DNA of 64,000 bases from Neorhodopirellula pilleata. Lineage in GTDB: Bacteria > Planctomycetota > Planctomycetia > Pirellulales > Pirellulaceae. Below are positions 35,772-45,299 of this stretch, one piece after another (the stretch's first letter is position 1; each line of letters begins with the position of its first letter). The stretch covers positions 1 through 64,000 of the forward strand of contig NZ_SJPM01000020.1 in NCBI RefSeq assembly GCF_007859915.1, given 5' to 3'. The notes beneath the pieces were generated by a model. It worked only from the letters and a program-made list of their open reading frames with translations, was not told where the DNA came from and did not search any database. The translations under genes and the position numbers were made by a program.

Positions 35772-38093
35772 ATGAAAACCAATCTTGCTTTGTCGGGCAT
35801 ATGTTTTGCCTACATGTTCTTGACGGGCTTACCCGACGACGGGATCGTGTTCGCCGAGGCCACCGATGGTTCGCAATCCATCTCCGCCCCGTTGGTTTCG
35901 GCCTTCGATCGCTTTGGACGACATCATGAGATCGACGAGGCGATTGCCGGTTCGATCTTGCTCAGCGAACTCAGTTGCACGGCCTGTCACCCATCGACAG
36001 CGGTGATCGCGAAAGGCGGCCCAGAACTGAAGGGCGTCGGTCGGCGCGTCAGTTCCAAATGGTTGCACGATTATCTCGCGGCTCCTTCATCGATCAAACC
36101 CGGCACGACGATGCCGGATGTGCTGTCGGATCTGCCAATCGACCGACGTACTGAAGTCATTGATGGGCTTGTCGCTTTCTTGTCGACGATGCAATCCGAC
36201 TTTCCCGAGATTAAGGCGACGGGAGCGAATCCAGTCGAGTTTCAATATTGGACCAAGGGCGACGCCGCGCGGGGCGAACGCTTGTATCACGAAGTCGGCT
36301 GCGTCGCTTGTCATGCACCCGATCCAGACTACGAAGTCGCCGAACTGCCGCCCTCGCCCATCGACGCGTTACTTGATGAGTTGGATCCGGAAGAGCTTGC
36401 CGAGATGGGTTTAGCCGGCGCGGCTCGACGCGTTGAGTCGGTGCCACACGGTGACTTGTCGGCGAAGTATTCACGTCGTTCGTTAACTCATTTTCTTTAC
36501 GATCCGGCGGATGTCCGTCCGAGTTCACGAATGCCGGCGCTCAAGCTATCCGTCAACGAAGCGGCCGATATCGCGGAGTATTTGCTTGAATCACTCGCAA
36601 AGGACGATCATCCCACGGAAATGGTTCGAGACGAATCGCTGGTTCAACAAGGACGCCGGCATTTTGCCGAGTTCGGATGCGCCAATTGTCATGACGCGGG
36701 AATCCAGGCATCGCTCCAGTCCGAACCGCTGGCCCAGTGCGAACTCGAACCGAACGCACTTGAGCAAACGTCGCGATCTTGTTTGGCGGACCAGCCCGCC
36801 GACGTTCCCCGCTACGGTCTTGATCAGGCACAACGCCAAGCGATCCGATCGACGATCGAATCACTCGCCACGAATCCGGTTGCGTCGGCAAAAGATCACG
36901 TTTTGTTGACGATGATGCGAATGAACTGTTACGCGTGTCATCAGCGAGACGAGTTCGGCGGCGTCGGCCGATTTCGAAAGAACTATTTCGAAACCGTCTC
37001 CGGTGCCGATCTCGGAGACGAAGGCAGGTTGCCGCCACCGTTGACCGGCGTGGGCGAAAAGCTGCAATCAAAATGGCTGAGCCGTCTGTTTCGTGGCGAT
37101 CGGAAAACGACCCTGCGCGATCACATGACGATCCGAATGCCGGTTTATCCGCACGCGGATGTTTTGAAATTGGCCGATCAATTTGGTGACGCCGATCAGG
37201 TGAACGAGACTTCTGAAAACAATGTCTTTGGAGACATCAAGTCGCTCGCACCGACCGGCAAACAACTGATGGAAATCGGCTGCATCCAATGTCACGAGTT
37301 CAACGGACAAGCGTTGCCGGGCGTGATCGGAGTGGAGTTGTCCAGCGTTCCTGATCGAATTCATCCGGCGTGGTTTCAACGTTTCTTGACCAACCCCGGC
37401 GAAGTGAAAGCTCGCACTCGGATGCCGACTTTTTTTCCCGACGGCAAGAGCCAAACGCCGCAAATCCTTGGCGGGGATGCGGACCGGCAAATCGCCGCCA
37501 TGTGGGCTTACCTCGTTCAAAGCAATCGATTGGGGCCGCCCGATAAAATCGCACTCGAGCGGGCCAAGGATTACGAACTCAAGCCGGCCGAACATCCGCT
37601 GATCCTACGAACGTTCATGAACGATGTCGGTACGCATGCCATCGCGGTGGGATTTCCCGAAGGCGTTCACTTCGCCATCGACTCGCAAAACATCCGCTTG
37701 GCGATCGGATGGCGCGAGAGTTTCCTGGACGCCCGAAGCACTTGGTTCGAGCGATTCACGCCGCCGGTCGATCCACTCGGCAAACCGGTTCAAATACTCG
37801 ATAGCGAGAACATCTTTTTCGAACGCGATGCGACAACAGGACAAACGACTCCGATCGCGTTGCGATTCTTGGGATATCGCCTTGATGTCAATCGCGTGCC
37901 CATCTTTCGATATCAATACTTTAACATCGTGATCGAAGACCGGATCGTTCCGTATCAGGACAAGAATCTGATTCGCACTTTATCGTTAGTGGTTCCCGAT
38001 GAATCGAAATCAAAGCTGTTGTGGATCCGGCACGATGGCGAGTGGTTCCCGTTGACTGATTCCGAAGACTTGAAGGTGACTTACCGATGGTAG
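35772..38093 (+). CDS. Multihaem c-type cytochrome, five CxxCH motifs
   Basis: A 773-residue exported electron-transfer protein. Residues 1-30 are a signal peptide. Haem-binding motifs are CTACH (about residue 69), CVACH (177), CANCH (302), CYACH (385) and CIQCH (503), each in a cytochrome-c-like module with downstream methionines (SRMPALKL, MPTFFP). The C-terminal ~170 residues lack haem motifs and look beta-rich. The ATG at 35772 is favoured; a GTG at 35736 follows GGAGG at a spacing of only three bases. Its end overlaps the propeller gene by 7 bases, so the two likely function together, the cytochrome accepting electrons. Confidence 0.88.
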   Translation: MKTNLALSGICFAYMFLTGLPDDGIVFAEATDGSQSISAPLVSAFDRFGRHHEIDEAIAGSILLSELSCTACHPSTAVIAKGGPELKGVGRRVSSKWLHDYLAAPSSIKPGTTMPDVLSDLPIDRRTEVIDGLVAFLSTMQSDFPEIKATGANPVEFQYWTKGDAARGERLYHEVGCVACHAPDPDYEVAELPPSPIDALLDELDPEELAEMGLAGAARRVESVPHGDLSAKYSRRSLTHFLYDPADVRPSSRMPALKLSVNEAADIAEYLLESLAKDDHPTEMVRDESLVQQGRRHFAEFGCANCHDAGIQASLQSEPLAQCELEPNALEQTSRSCLADQPADVPRYGLDQAQRQAIRSTIESLATNPVASAKDHVLLTMMRMNCYACHQRDEFGGVGRFRKNYFETVSGADLGDEGRLPPPLTGVGEKLQSKWLSRLFRGDRKTTLRDHMTIRMPVYPHADVLKLADQFGDADQVNETSENNVFGDIKSLAPTGKQLMEIGCIQCHEFNGQALPGVIGVELSSVPDRIHPAWFQRFLTNPGEVKARTRMPTFFPDGKSQTPQILGGDADRQIAAMWAYLVQSNRLGPPDKIALERAKDYELKPAEHPLILRTFMNDVGTHAIAVGFPEGVHFAIDSQNIRLAIGWRESFLDARSTWFERFTPPVDPLGKPVQILDSENIFFERDATTGQTTPIALRFLGYRLDVNRVPIFRYQYFNIVIEDRIVPYQDKNLIRTLSLVVPDESKSKLLWIRHDGEWFPLTDSEDLKVTYRW

Positions 38094-39637
38094 TGCGACA
38101 AGCTTACTTGGCGATTTGCGTTGCCATCTGGACAGGCGTTTCCGCGTCCGCTGGCGAAGACGAATACTATCGAATCGTCTCGATCGCCACGCCAGCGACC
38201 GCAACGGATTCTCGCGATCCGAATTGGAAGCCTGCCGACGACGGGATCGCCTTGGAAGTCAGTGGTATCGCCGTTTTGGATCAGCAGCGTGTCGCCGTCG
38301 CGATTCGCAAGGGCGAAGTATGGATCTTGGATCACGTCGATCAGGAGGACCCTTCAAAAGTCACCTATCATCGATTCGCGACGGCACTGCATGAACCCCT
38401 CGGCCTCTTGAGGTACCAAGGCGGCTTGGCAACGGCGCAGCGAACCGAACTGACATTGTTAACCGATACTGACGGTGATGAGGTCGCCGATCAATACGAT
38501 ACGATCGCCAAAGGTTGGGGCGTGAGCGGGCATTATCACGAGTACGCCTATGGACCCAAGCTTGACGGCAACGGCAATCTTTGGGTCACGCTGAACATCG
38601 CGATGAAGCTCAACGGAGACGAACTCAAGCACGCCGTCCCCGACGCCCCGTTGGGTTATCGCCAAGCCGCATGGCGAGGTTGGGGGTTGAAGATCGCCGA
38701 CGACGGTGAATTGCTACCGATGTGCGCGGGGATGCGATCGCCCTCGGGACTCGGCGTTAACACAAGTGGCGATATGTTCTACACCGATCAACAGGGAAAC
38801 TGGGTCGCGACCAATTCGTTGCATCACATGCGTGAAGGTGCATTCTTTCACCATGCCGAATCGCTCGCGTCGATGAACCTAGCGGGGTCACCGATCCGTG
38901 GCATTGAAAACGTCCCCGATGGATTGCCATATCCTCAAGCGATCGCGGCGATGAAAGAGCTCAAACCGCCGGCCGTTTGGTTCCCGTACAAAAAGGTCGG
39001 TCAGTCGGCCACCGACATCATGCTCGATCAAAGCGGCGGTCGGTTCGGTCCGTTCAAAGGACAGTTCTTCGTCGGCGAGTTCACACAAGCGTCGATCAAC
39101 CGAGTCTTCCTGGAAAAAGTTGATGGAGAATATCAAGGAGCCTGTTTCCCGTTTCGTCGCGGACTCGCATCGGCGGTCTTGCGAATGGCTCAAGGAGTCG
39201 ACGGAAGCATGTTTGTCGGATTGACCAATCGCGGATGGAGCAGTCTAGGCACGGCCGCCTATGGATTGCAGCGATTAGTTTGGACCGGCAAGACGCCGTT
39301 CGAAATCCAAGAGATGCGAGCGACACCGGACGGGTTCGAATTACTTTTCACCCGACCGGTCGACGTGGCGATCGCGAACGATCCGAAAACGTATGCGATG
39401 CAAAGCTATACGTATCTGTATCACAGCAACTACGGCAGTGACGAGATTCAAAATCAAACCGTCAAGATCGAACAAGCCAGCGTGTCCGATGATGCCCGCC
39501 GAGTGCGTCTCGTCACCGAACAGCGACGTCCATTGTTCGTTCATGAGCTTGACGCATCGGCGCTACGAGATCAAAGCGGCGAACCTTTGTTGCATCCCAA
39601 TGCCTACTACACGCTCAACCGAATCCCGAAACGATAG
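38087..39637 (+). CDS. Exported beta-propeller, sugar-dehydrogenase-like protein
   Basis: A 516-residue protein with a signal peptide (residues 1-22, ending VSASAGED). The body shows repeated propeller-type strands: ALEVSGIAVLDQQRVAVAIRKGEVWIL, ALHEPLGLLRYQGGLATAQRTELTLLTDTDGDEVADQYD, GPKLDGNGNLWVTLNI and SPSGLGVNTSGDMFYTDQQGNW. This matches the NHL/PQQ-dependent sugar (sorbosone) dehydrogenase-like planctomycete group. Coupling by an ATGGTAG overlap with the pentahaem cytochrome suggests an oxidase-acceptor pair in the periplasm. The cofactor and substrate are not visible from the sequence. Confidence 0.8.
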   Translation: MVVRQAYLAICVAIWTGVSASAGEDEYYRIVSIATPATATDSRDPNWKPADDGIALEVSGIAVLDQQRVAVAIRKGEVWILDHVDQEDPSKVTYHRFATALHEPLGLLRYQGGLATAQRTELTLLTDTDGDEVADQYDTIAKGWGVSGHYHEYAYGPKLDGNGNLWVTLNIAMKLNGDELKHAVPDAPLGYRQAAWRGWGLKIADDGELLPMCAGMRSPSGLGVNTSGDMFYTDQQGNWVATNSLHHMREGAFFHHAESLASMNLAGSPIRGIENVPDGLPYPQAIAAMKELKPPAVWFPYKKVGQSATDIMLDQSGGRFGPFKGQFFVGEFTQASINRVFLEKVDGEYQGACFPFRRGLASAVLRMAQGVDGSMFVGLTNRGWSSLGTAAYGLQRLVWTGKTPFEIQEMRATPDGFELLFTRPVDVAIANDPKTYAMQSYTYLYHSNYGSDEIQNQTVKIEQASVSDDARRVRLVTEQRRPLFVHELDASALRDQSGEPLLHPNAYYTLNRIPKR

Positions 39638-39980
39638 ACATGCGCAAAGCGAAATCGCCACAATGTCCAATCTTTGGCAGTCCAGACTTTGGCCTATTCG
39701 AGGACGCCCTTAGATGTTTCGAGGACGGTGCTAATGGAAGGGAAGCCCCCTTTAGGTAAAATTAAAGAGAAAATAGACAACAAAGAGGTTTTTCGAGCGT
39801 ATACTTCATCACATGCGTTAGGAAAACGGTTTCGGCTCGGTTTCCGGTTTCCCCACTCATGTTGTTCCGGTCAAAAGTTTTGGCCGGTCCGCGCTTTTCG
39901 CTCTTTGAATCGTCCTGGCTGAACCCGAGCCGACAGCCGACCGCTCCTACGGAGGGGACGGGATTGTTGGGAGGTCCATC
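39638..39980. other. Intergenic interval before the beta-oxidation cassette
   Basis: 343 bases without a gene. It ends with a strong ribosome site (GGGAGG) seven bases before the acyl-CoA ligase ATG. It should contain the cassette's promoter, but no confident -35/-10 pair or operator palindrome stands out. Confidence 0.5.
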
Positions 39981-41705
39981 ATGGGTCACCGGCGTCCAGA
40001 TCACTCGGGGTTGTTTGATTCGCGTTTCGAACGCCATATCAACTATCGCCCGCCGTGCGGGTTAGATTCTTTTGAGGGCATCCCCGCCTACGGGGTTTTG
40101 CAGCACGCCGCCGAGCAACTGCCCGGCCGCGATGCGATCGTTTATGGCGAGACCCATTGGTCTTACCGCGATCTCAATCAAGCGGCTATTCGCTGCGCGG
40201 CGGTGTTGCAACGTTTGGGTATTCGTGCCGGCGACCGAGTTGGCATTCAATTGCCGAACATCCCCGAGTTTGTGATCGCCGCCAACGCGATCTGGCGAGC
40301 CGGAGGCGTCGCGATCGCGATCAGTCCGCTGATGGTGGCGGACGAAGTCGACAAGCTGCTCAAACAAACCGATTGCCGCTTGGTGGTTTGTTTGGACATG
40401 CTCAGTGATACCGTGACCGATCCCGACGTGCGCTTGTTGTTGGTTTCGATACGAGAACATTTGCCGTCGCTGCATCAAATCGGTTACCTTTGGATGCGCC
40501 GAAAACGAACGGGCGTTTGGACCTTGCCCGCCGATGATCGATCGCGTTGGTTTTGGGACGAGATGTCGATGTCCGAAGCGGAGTATCACCGGGTCGAGAT
40601 CGACCCGCTGCGCGATCCGGCTTACATCTTGCCGACCGGTGGTACCACGGGCGTCCCTAAAGCGGTCACGCTCAGTCACACGAACATGGTCGCCAACGCT
40701 TGGCAACAATACGTTTGGACACGGCGTTCGTTCGGGCGGGAAAAGATGCTCGCCGTGTTGCCGTTCTTTCACAGTTACGGGATGTCGGCGACGGTGATGG
40801 GCGGCGCCGCGACGGGCTCGACGCTGATCATGCATCATCGTTTCAACACCAAGCAAGTGATCGGATTGTTGCACGATCACCAGCCGACGGTCTTTCATGC
40901 CGTTCCGGCGATGTTGGTGGCGATGAACGAGCGATTCCGCTTGTATCCGCCGAACCTGCGCGGATTGCGATGGGTGATCTCGGGCGGTGCGACGCTGGAC
41001 GCACAAGTCGCTGAGGAGTTCAGTCGCCACACCGGGGCTCTCGTCGTCGAGGGATACGGACTCAGCGAAGCGTCGCCGGTCACGCACGTCGGCCATCTGT
41101 TTCGATCGCCGGCCTACGGAACGATCGGTTATCCCTTGCCAAGGACTCAGAGCCGGATCGTCGACTCGGAAAACCACGATCGTTGCGTTGAGCCCGGCGA
41201 GGTCGGTGAACTCCTCGTCCGCGGTCCGCAGGTGATGCTTGGTTATTGGAACGACCCCGCCACAACGGCCACGGCCATCCGCGACGGATGGCTGCACACG
41301 GGCGACTTGGCGTGCCAAGACGAAGCGGGCCGTTACCAAATCGTCGGTCGCAAGAAGGACCTGATCATCACGTCGGGTTTCAACGTTTACCCCAGCGAAG
41401 TCGAAACGGCGATCTGCGAACACCCCAGCATTCGCGATGCCGCCGTGGTCGGCGTCCCCGATCCCGCACGCGGTGAGATCGTCAAAGCGTTCGTCGTTTT
41501 GGAACCTTCCGCCGGATGGAACGAATCCGATGTTCGGGCGCACTGCGACCGCGTGTTGGCCAAATACAAACGGCCCCGCTTGTTCGAAGTTTGCGAAGAC
41601 TTACCTAGAAATTTTCTGGGCAAGGTCATTCGTCGCGAACTGCGAAGTCACGAACCAATGAATCAAGCTTCCGCGTCGAACCCCGACTCCATGGAGACTG
41701 TCTGA
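39981..41705 (+). CDS. fadD: Long-chain acyl-CoA synthetase (AMP-forming)
   Basis: A 574-residue ligase that activates fatty acids to acyl-CoA. The AMP-binding P-loop is YILPTGGTTGVPKAVTLSH; the adenylate signature is VEGYGLSEASPVTH; GWLHTGDLACQDEAGRYQIVGRKKD and the C-terminal lysine region FLGKVIRRELR complete the family pattern. Length fits FadD-type enzymes. ATG at 39981 with GGGAGG upstream. Its TGA shares a base with the thiolase ATG. It starts the beta-oxidation cassette. Substrate chain length cannot be set from the sequence. Confidence 0.93.
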   Translation: MGHRRPDHSGLFDSRFERHINYRPPCGLDSFEGIPAYGVLQHAAEQLPGRDAIVYGETHWSYRDLNQAAIRCAAVLQRLGIRAGDRVGIQLPNIPEFVIAANAIWRAGGVAIAISPLMVADEVDKLLKQTDCRLVVCLDMLSDTVTDPDVRLLLVSIREHLPSLHQIGYLWMRRKRTGVWTLPADDRSRWFWDEMSMSEAEYHRVEIDPLRDPAYILPTGGTTGVPKAVTLSHTNMVANAWQQYVWTRRSFGREKMLAVLPFFHSYGMSATVMGGAATGSTLIMHHRFNTKQVIGLLHDHQPTVFHAVPAMLVAMNERFRLYPPNLRGLRWVISGGATLDAQVAEEFSRHTGALVVEGYGLSEASPVTHVGHLFRSPAYGTIGYPLPRTQSRIVDSENHDRCVEPGEVGELLVRGPQVMLGYWNDPATTATAIRDGWLHTGDLACQDEAGRYQIVGRKKDLIITSGFNVYPSEVETAICEHPSIRDAAVVGVPDPARGEIVKAFVVLEPSAGWNESDVRAHCDRVLAKYKRPRLFEVCEDLPRNFLGKVIRRELRSHEPMNQASASNPDSMETV

Positions 41706-43012
41706 TGAATAAGTTACCCCCCCTCGCGGTCGTCGACGGCGTTCGCACCCCCATGGCCAAGGCCTTTACCGACTTGCAGAACGTCGACGCGGTCCAACTC
41801 GGACGTGTCGTCGTCGAGGACGTATTGCGGCGTGGCGGTTTGGTCCCTCACGATGTCGACGAGGTTATCTTCGGCAACGTGGCCGGGCCGGCCGATTCGG
41901 CCAACATTGCTCGTGTGATCGCACTTCGTGCGGGGATTCCCCGCGATCGCATCGCCCATACGGTCAATCGAAACTGTGCGTCGGGAATGGAATCGGTGAT
42001 AGCCGCGTGGCAGGCGATCGCGACGGGGCGGTCGAACATCGTCGCTGCGGGAGGGACCGAATCGATGTCCAACATTCCAATGCTGTTTCGACCCTCGGCC
42101 GCCCGGCGTTGGATGCGGCTCGGTCGGGCTCGATCGCTTTCGGCCAAACTTCGCGCCTTGATGGACTTCCGTCCGAAACATTTTCAGCCCCTCGTCGGCA
42201 TCGAATTGGGGCTCACCGACCCGGTCTGCGGTCTGAACATGGGCCAAACCGCCGAAGTTCTCGCCAAGGAATTCGGGATCAGCCGCAAGCAGCAAGACGA
42301 GTTCGCGATGCAAAGCCATCAACGGGCCGAGGAGACGCAAAAGGCTTGCTTCCTATCCGGCGAGATCACCCCCGTTCGAATTCCCGATGTGATGGACAAG
42401 GATTTCGAAAAAGACAATGCCATTCGCTACGGCCAGTCGATGGAACAACTCGCAAAGTTGCGACCGATCTTCGATCGCAACGGCACCGTCACGGCGGGCA
42501 ACAGTTGCCCGTTGACCGACGGAGCGGCTTGTTTGTTGTTGTCGAGTGAAGAATCGATGGATCGTTTCTCCGGGCCACCGCTTGGTTACATCACCGATTA
42601 CGCCATCGCCGGATGCGATCCCAAACGGATGGGCTTGGGACCCGTTTACGCGATCAACAAACTGTTGGCACGCACGGGACGATCGATTAATGACTTTGAT
42701 CTCGTTGAAATCAACGAAGCATTCGCTGCTCAAGTGCTCGCCTGTCAGGCGGCACTGGGGTCGAAGACGTTCGCCCAAAACGAACTCGATCGCAGTGAAG
42801 CGATCGGCCAAATCGATCCCTCACGGCTGAACGTTCATGGCGGGGCGATCGCGTTAGGCCATCCCGTCGGGATGACCGGGACGCGATTGATTCTCACGTT
42901 GCTGCGTTCGCTCAAGAAGGCGGGTTACCGCCGTGGTCTCGCCACGCTGTGCGTCGGCGGGGGACAAGGGTTCGCCATGATTCTCGAAACCGATTTAGGA
43001 GATAAGTCATGA
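41705..43012 (+). CDS. fadI: Acetyl-CoA acyltransferase (thiolase)
   Basis: A 435-residue thiolase carrying out the last step of the beta-oxidation cycle. Active-site residues are visible: the acyl-accepting Cys in VNRNCASGMESV, the NEAFAAQ block, the His of NVHGGAIALGHPVGMTGTR, and the second Cys in LCVGGGQGFAMI. The size and companions fit the FadI/FadA branch. It overlaps the ligase by one base and the FadJ-like gene by ATGA, so all three are translationally coupled. Confidence 0.93.
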   Translation: MNKLPPLAVVDGVRTPMAKAFTDLQNVDAVQLGRVVVEDVLRRGGLVPHDVDEVIFGNVAGPADSANIARVIALRAGIPRDRIAHTVNRNCASGMESVIAAWQAIATGRSNIVAAGGTESMSNIPMLFRPSAARRWMRLGRARSLSAKLRALMDFRPKHFQPLVGIELGLTDPVCGLNMGQTAEVLAKEFGISRKQQDEFAMQSHQRAEETQKACFLSGEITPVRIPDVMDKDFEKDNAIRYGQSMEQLAKLRPIFDRNGTVTAGNSCPLTDGAACLLLSSEESMDRFSGPPLGYITDYAIAGCDPKRMGLGPVYAINKLLARTGRSINDFDLVEINEAFAAQVLACQAALGSKTFAQNELDRSEAIGQIDPSRLNVHGGAIALGHPVGMTGTRLILTLLRSLKKAGYRRGLATLCVGGGQGFAMILETDLGDKS

Positions 43013-45201
43013 AAACGTTTCACCAATATGAAAATTTCAAGGTCACTGAAGACGATCGCGGGGTCGTGACCGTTTCGATCAACGTCCCCGGCCGACCGCT
43101 CAACGTGATCACACCGGAGGTAATGAATGAACTCGCCGCAATTATTGCCGCGATCGAACATTCCGAAGGCGTTCGCGCGGTCGTTTTCGAAAGCGGCAAG
43201 GAAAGCGGTTTCTTGGCCGGAGCGGACGTTTCGATCATTGCCGGTATCGATTCGCCTGACGAAGCGACGCGATTGATCGTGACCGGACAATCGCTGTTTC
43301 AACGCATCGCTTGGTTACCGATGCCGACGATCCTGGTGATCGACGGTCCCTGCTTGGGCGGCGGTTTGGAATGGGCGCTCGCATGCGACTATCGCATCGC
43401 AAGAAACAGCAGCCACACCAAGATCGGTTTACCCGAAATTCAATTGGGATTGATTCCAGGTTGGGGCGGAACCCAGCGGTTGCCTCGGTTGGTCGGGACC
43501 CACGTGGCAATGGACATGATTTTGACAGGCAAGCATTTCGGTGCGCACGCGGCGATGCGGATCGGCCTGGTCGATCTCGCCGTCGATCCCGACGACTGGG
43601 ACGCGGCGCGGCAGCGATTCGTTGATTCGGTTTTGGCCGGTCGTGTGACGCGCCGACTTTCTTGGCGTTCGCGGTTGGTCGCTGCCTTGTCGCGTAGCCG
43701 CATCGGTCGCCACGCTGTCTTCAAAATGGCTAGCGGGAAAGTCGCACGCAAATCGGAACACTACCCCGCCTTGCCGGCAGCGATGAGGGCGATGCAAGCG
43801 AGTTTTGATAGCGGTCCGATGGGCTATCAAATCGAACGGGAAGAGTTCGTCAAACTGCTGTCGACGCCGACCTCGAAACATTTGTTGAGTCTGTTCTTTG
43901 CCCGTGAGAATGCTCGCAAACTGTCCACCTGGACCACCACGCCGTCTTCGGTCGTTCATGACAACCCGATCCGTCGTGTCGGCGTGATCGGTGCCGGCGC
44001 GATGGGTGCGGGCATCGCCCAGCTTTCGGCAGTTCGCGATTTCGAAGTCGTCGTGAAGGAAGTCAACGTTGATCTGCTACGCGAAGGGCACGCGCGGATC
44101 GAGAAGTTAATGATGAGCGTCGCCAATCGCCAATCATGGAGCGAAGAAAAACGGTCGCGGACTTTGGGACGCATCGAATACACGACCAGCCCCGAAGACA
44201 TGCGCGGTTGCGACTTGATCATCGAGGCGGTCGTCGAGAAAGCGAGTGTCAAAGCCGACGTGTTCGCGGAGATGGATCGGATCGTCAGCCCCGATTCCGT
44301 CTTGGCGAGCAACACGTCGTCGTTGTCGGTGACGCGGATGAGCGATTCGACGATGCGACCGCATCGGGTGGCCGGATTGCATTTCTTCAATCCGGTCCAT
44401 CGGATGGAACTGGTCGAAGTAGTACGGTGCGATGGAACCGATGAGGCCACCGTCGCCCGCTTGGTCGGATTCGTCAAAGCGATGGGAAAGACGCCCGTGG
44501 TCACCGCGGATCGTCCGGGGTTCTTGGTCAACCGCGTGTTGTTCCCGTATCTCGGCGAAGCGGTTCGGATGCTCCGCGAAGGTTATCAGGCGGATGCGAT
44601 CGATCGCGAAGTGCGCCGGTTCGGGATGCCGATGGGCCCGTTGGAATTGATCGACCAAGTCGGCTTGGACGTGGCGATGCACGTCGCCGGATCGCTCGAC
44701 ACCGTCTGTGCGGGCGTGAACGAAGTGGTTGCGCCACTGACGCGGATGGTCGACGCGGGTCAATTGGGTAAAAAGTCGGGCGGGGGCTTCTACCGTTACC
44801 GCAATGGCAAAAAAGGCAAACCGTTTGATTTGGCGTTGGATCATTCCGGCGACGTTCATCTTCCAAGCGAACATGATTTCGCGGCCGATGGTTTGACACT
44901 TACTCAGCGGCGGTTGGTGTATCCGATGCTGATCGAGGCGGTCACGTGTCATCAAGAGCATGTCGTTGATCTGCCTTGGGCGATCGACTTGGCCATGGTC
45001 CTCGGGACCGGGTTTGCTCCGTTCCGAGGTGGTCCGTTGCACATGGTCGATGCGATCGGCTTGAAGCGTGTCGTACACAACTGCGAACGACTCCGTCATC
45101 TCTACGGCGATCGTTTCGCCGCCCCGGATGAACTCGTCGGTATGGCCGAGCGTGGCGAATGTTATTTCGGCCGTGCCGAACTCGGGCCGGTGATGTCGTA
45201 G
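43009..45201 (+). CDS. fadJ: Enoyl-CoA hydratase/3-hydroxyacyl-CoA dehydrogenase multienzyme
   Basis: A 730-residue two-domain enzyme of the FadJ/FadB type. Residues about 1-190 form the crotonase domain (AGADVSIIAG oxyanion region; GPCLGGGLEWALACDYRIA; LPEIQLGLIPGWGGTQRLPR). Residues about 320-700 form the NAD-binding and C-terminal dehydrogenase parts (RVGVIGAGAMGAGIAQLSA; HFFNPVHRMELVEVV; GFLVNRVLFPYLGEAVRML). It hydrates enoyl-CoA and oxidises 3-hydroxyacyl-CoA. ATGA overlap with the thiolase gene. Both sets of motifs appear intact. Confidence 0.93.
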   Translation: MKTFHQYENFKVTEDDRGVVTVSINVPGRPLNVITPEVMNELAAIIAAIEHSEGVRAVVFESGKESGFLAGADVSIIAGIDSPDEATRLIVTGQSLFQRIAWLPMPTILVIDGPCLGGGLEWALACDYRIARNSSHTKIGLPEIQLGLIPGWGGTQRLPRLVGTHVAMDMILTGKHFGAHAAMRIGLVDLAVDPDDWDAARQRFVDSVLAGRVTRRLSWRSRLVAALSRSRIGRHAVFKMASGKVARKSEHYPALPAAMRAMQASFDSGPMGYQIEREEFVKLLSTPTSKHLLSLFFARENARKLSTWTTTPSSVVHDNPIRRVGVIGAGAMGAGIAQLSAVRDFEVVVKEVNVDLLREGHARIEKLMMSVANRQSWSEEKRSRTLGRIEYTTSPEDMRGCDLIIEAVVEKASVKADVFAEMDRIVSPDSVLASNTSSLSVTRMSDSTMRPHRVAGLHFFNPVHRMELVEVVRCDGTDEATVARLVGFVKAMGKTPVVTADRPGFLVNRVLFPYLGEAVRMLREGYQADAIDREVRRFGMPMGPLELIDQVGLDVAMHVAGSLDTVCAGVNEVVAPLTRMVDAGQLGKKSGGGFYRYRNGKKGKPFDLALDHSGDVHLPSEHDFAADGLTLTQRRLVYPMLIEAVTCHQEHVVDLPWAIDLAMVLGTGFAPFRGGPLHMVDAIGLKRVVHNCERLRHLYGDRFAAPDELVGMAERGECYFGRAELGPVMS

Positions 45202-45299
45202 CCGGCCCAATGTCGTAGCAGGCCATGTGACCACGCCGCGGCGTTTGCCGTTTCGTGTTTTGTTGATTCCGAAAACAACCCCATCGCTGGAGATTGATC

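Noticed and set aside
40062..41543. 493-codon frame on the minus strand opposite the acyl-CoA ligase gene
   Set aside because: It is antisense to a gene with clear motifs, has no recognisable domain and is rich in Arg, Asp and His, as expected from codon bias of the sense strand.
44134..45234. 366-codon minus-strand frame opposite the FadJ-like gene
   Set aside because: Antisense shadow of a gene with intact hydratase and dehydrogenase motifs; composition is His/Arg/Asp-rich and not protein-like.
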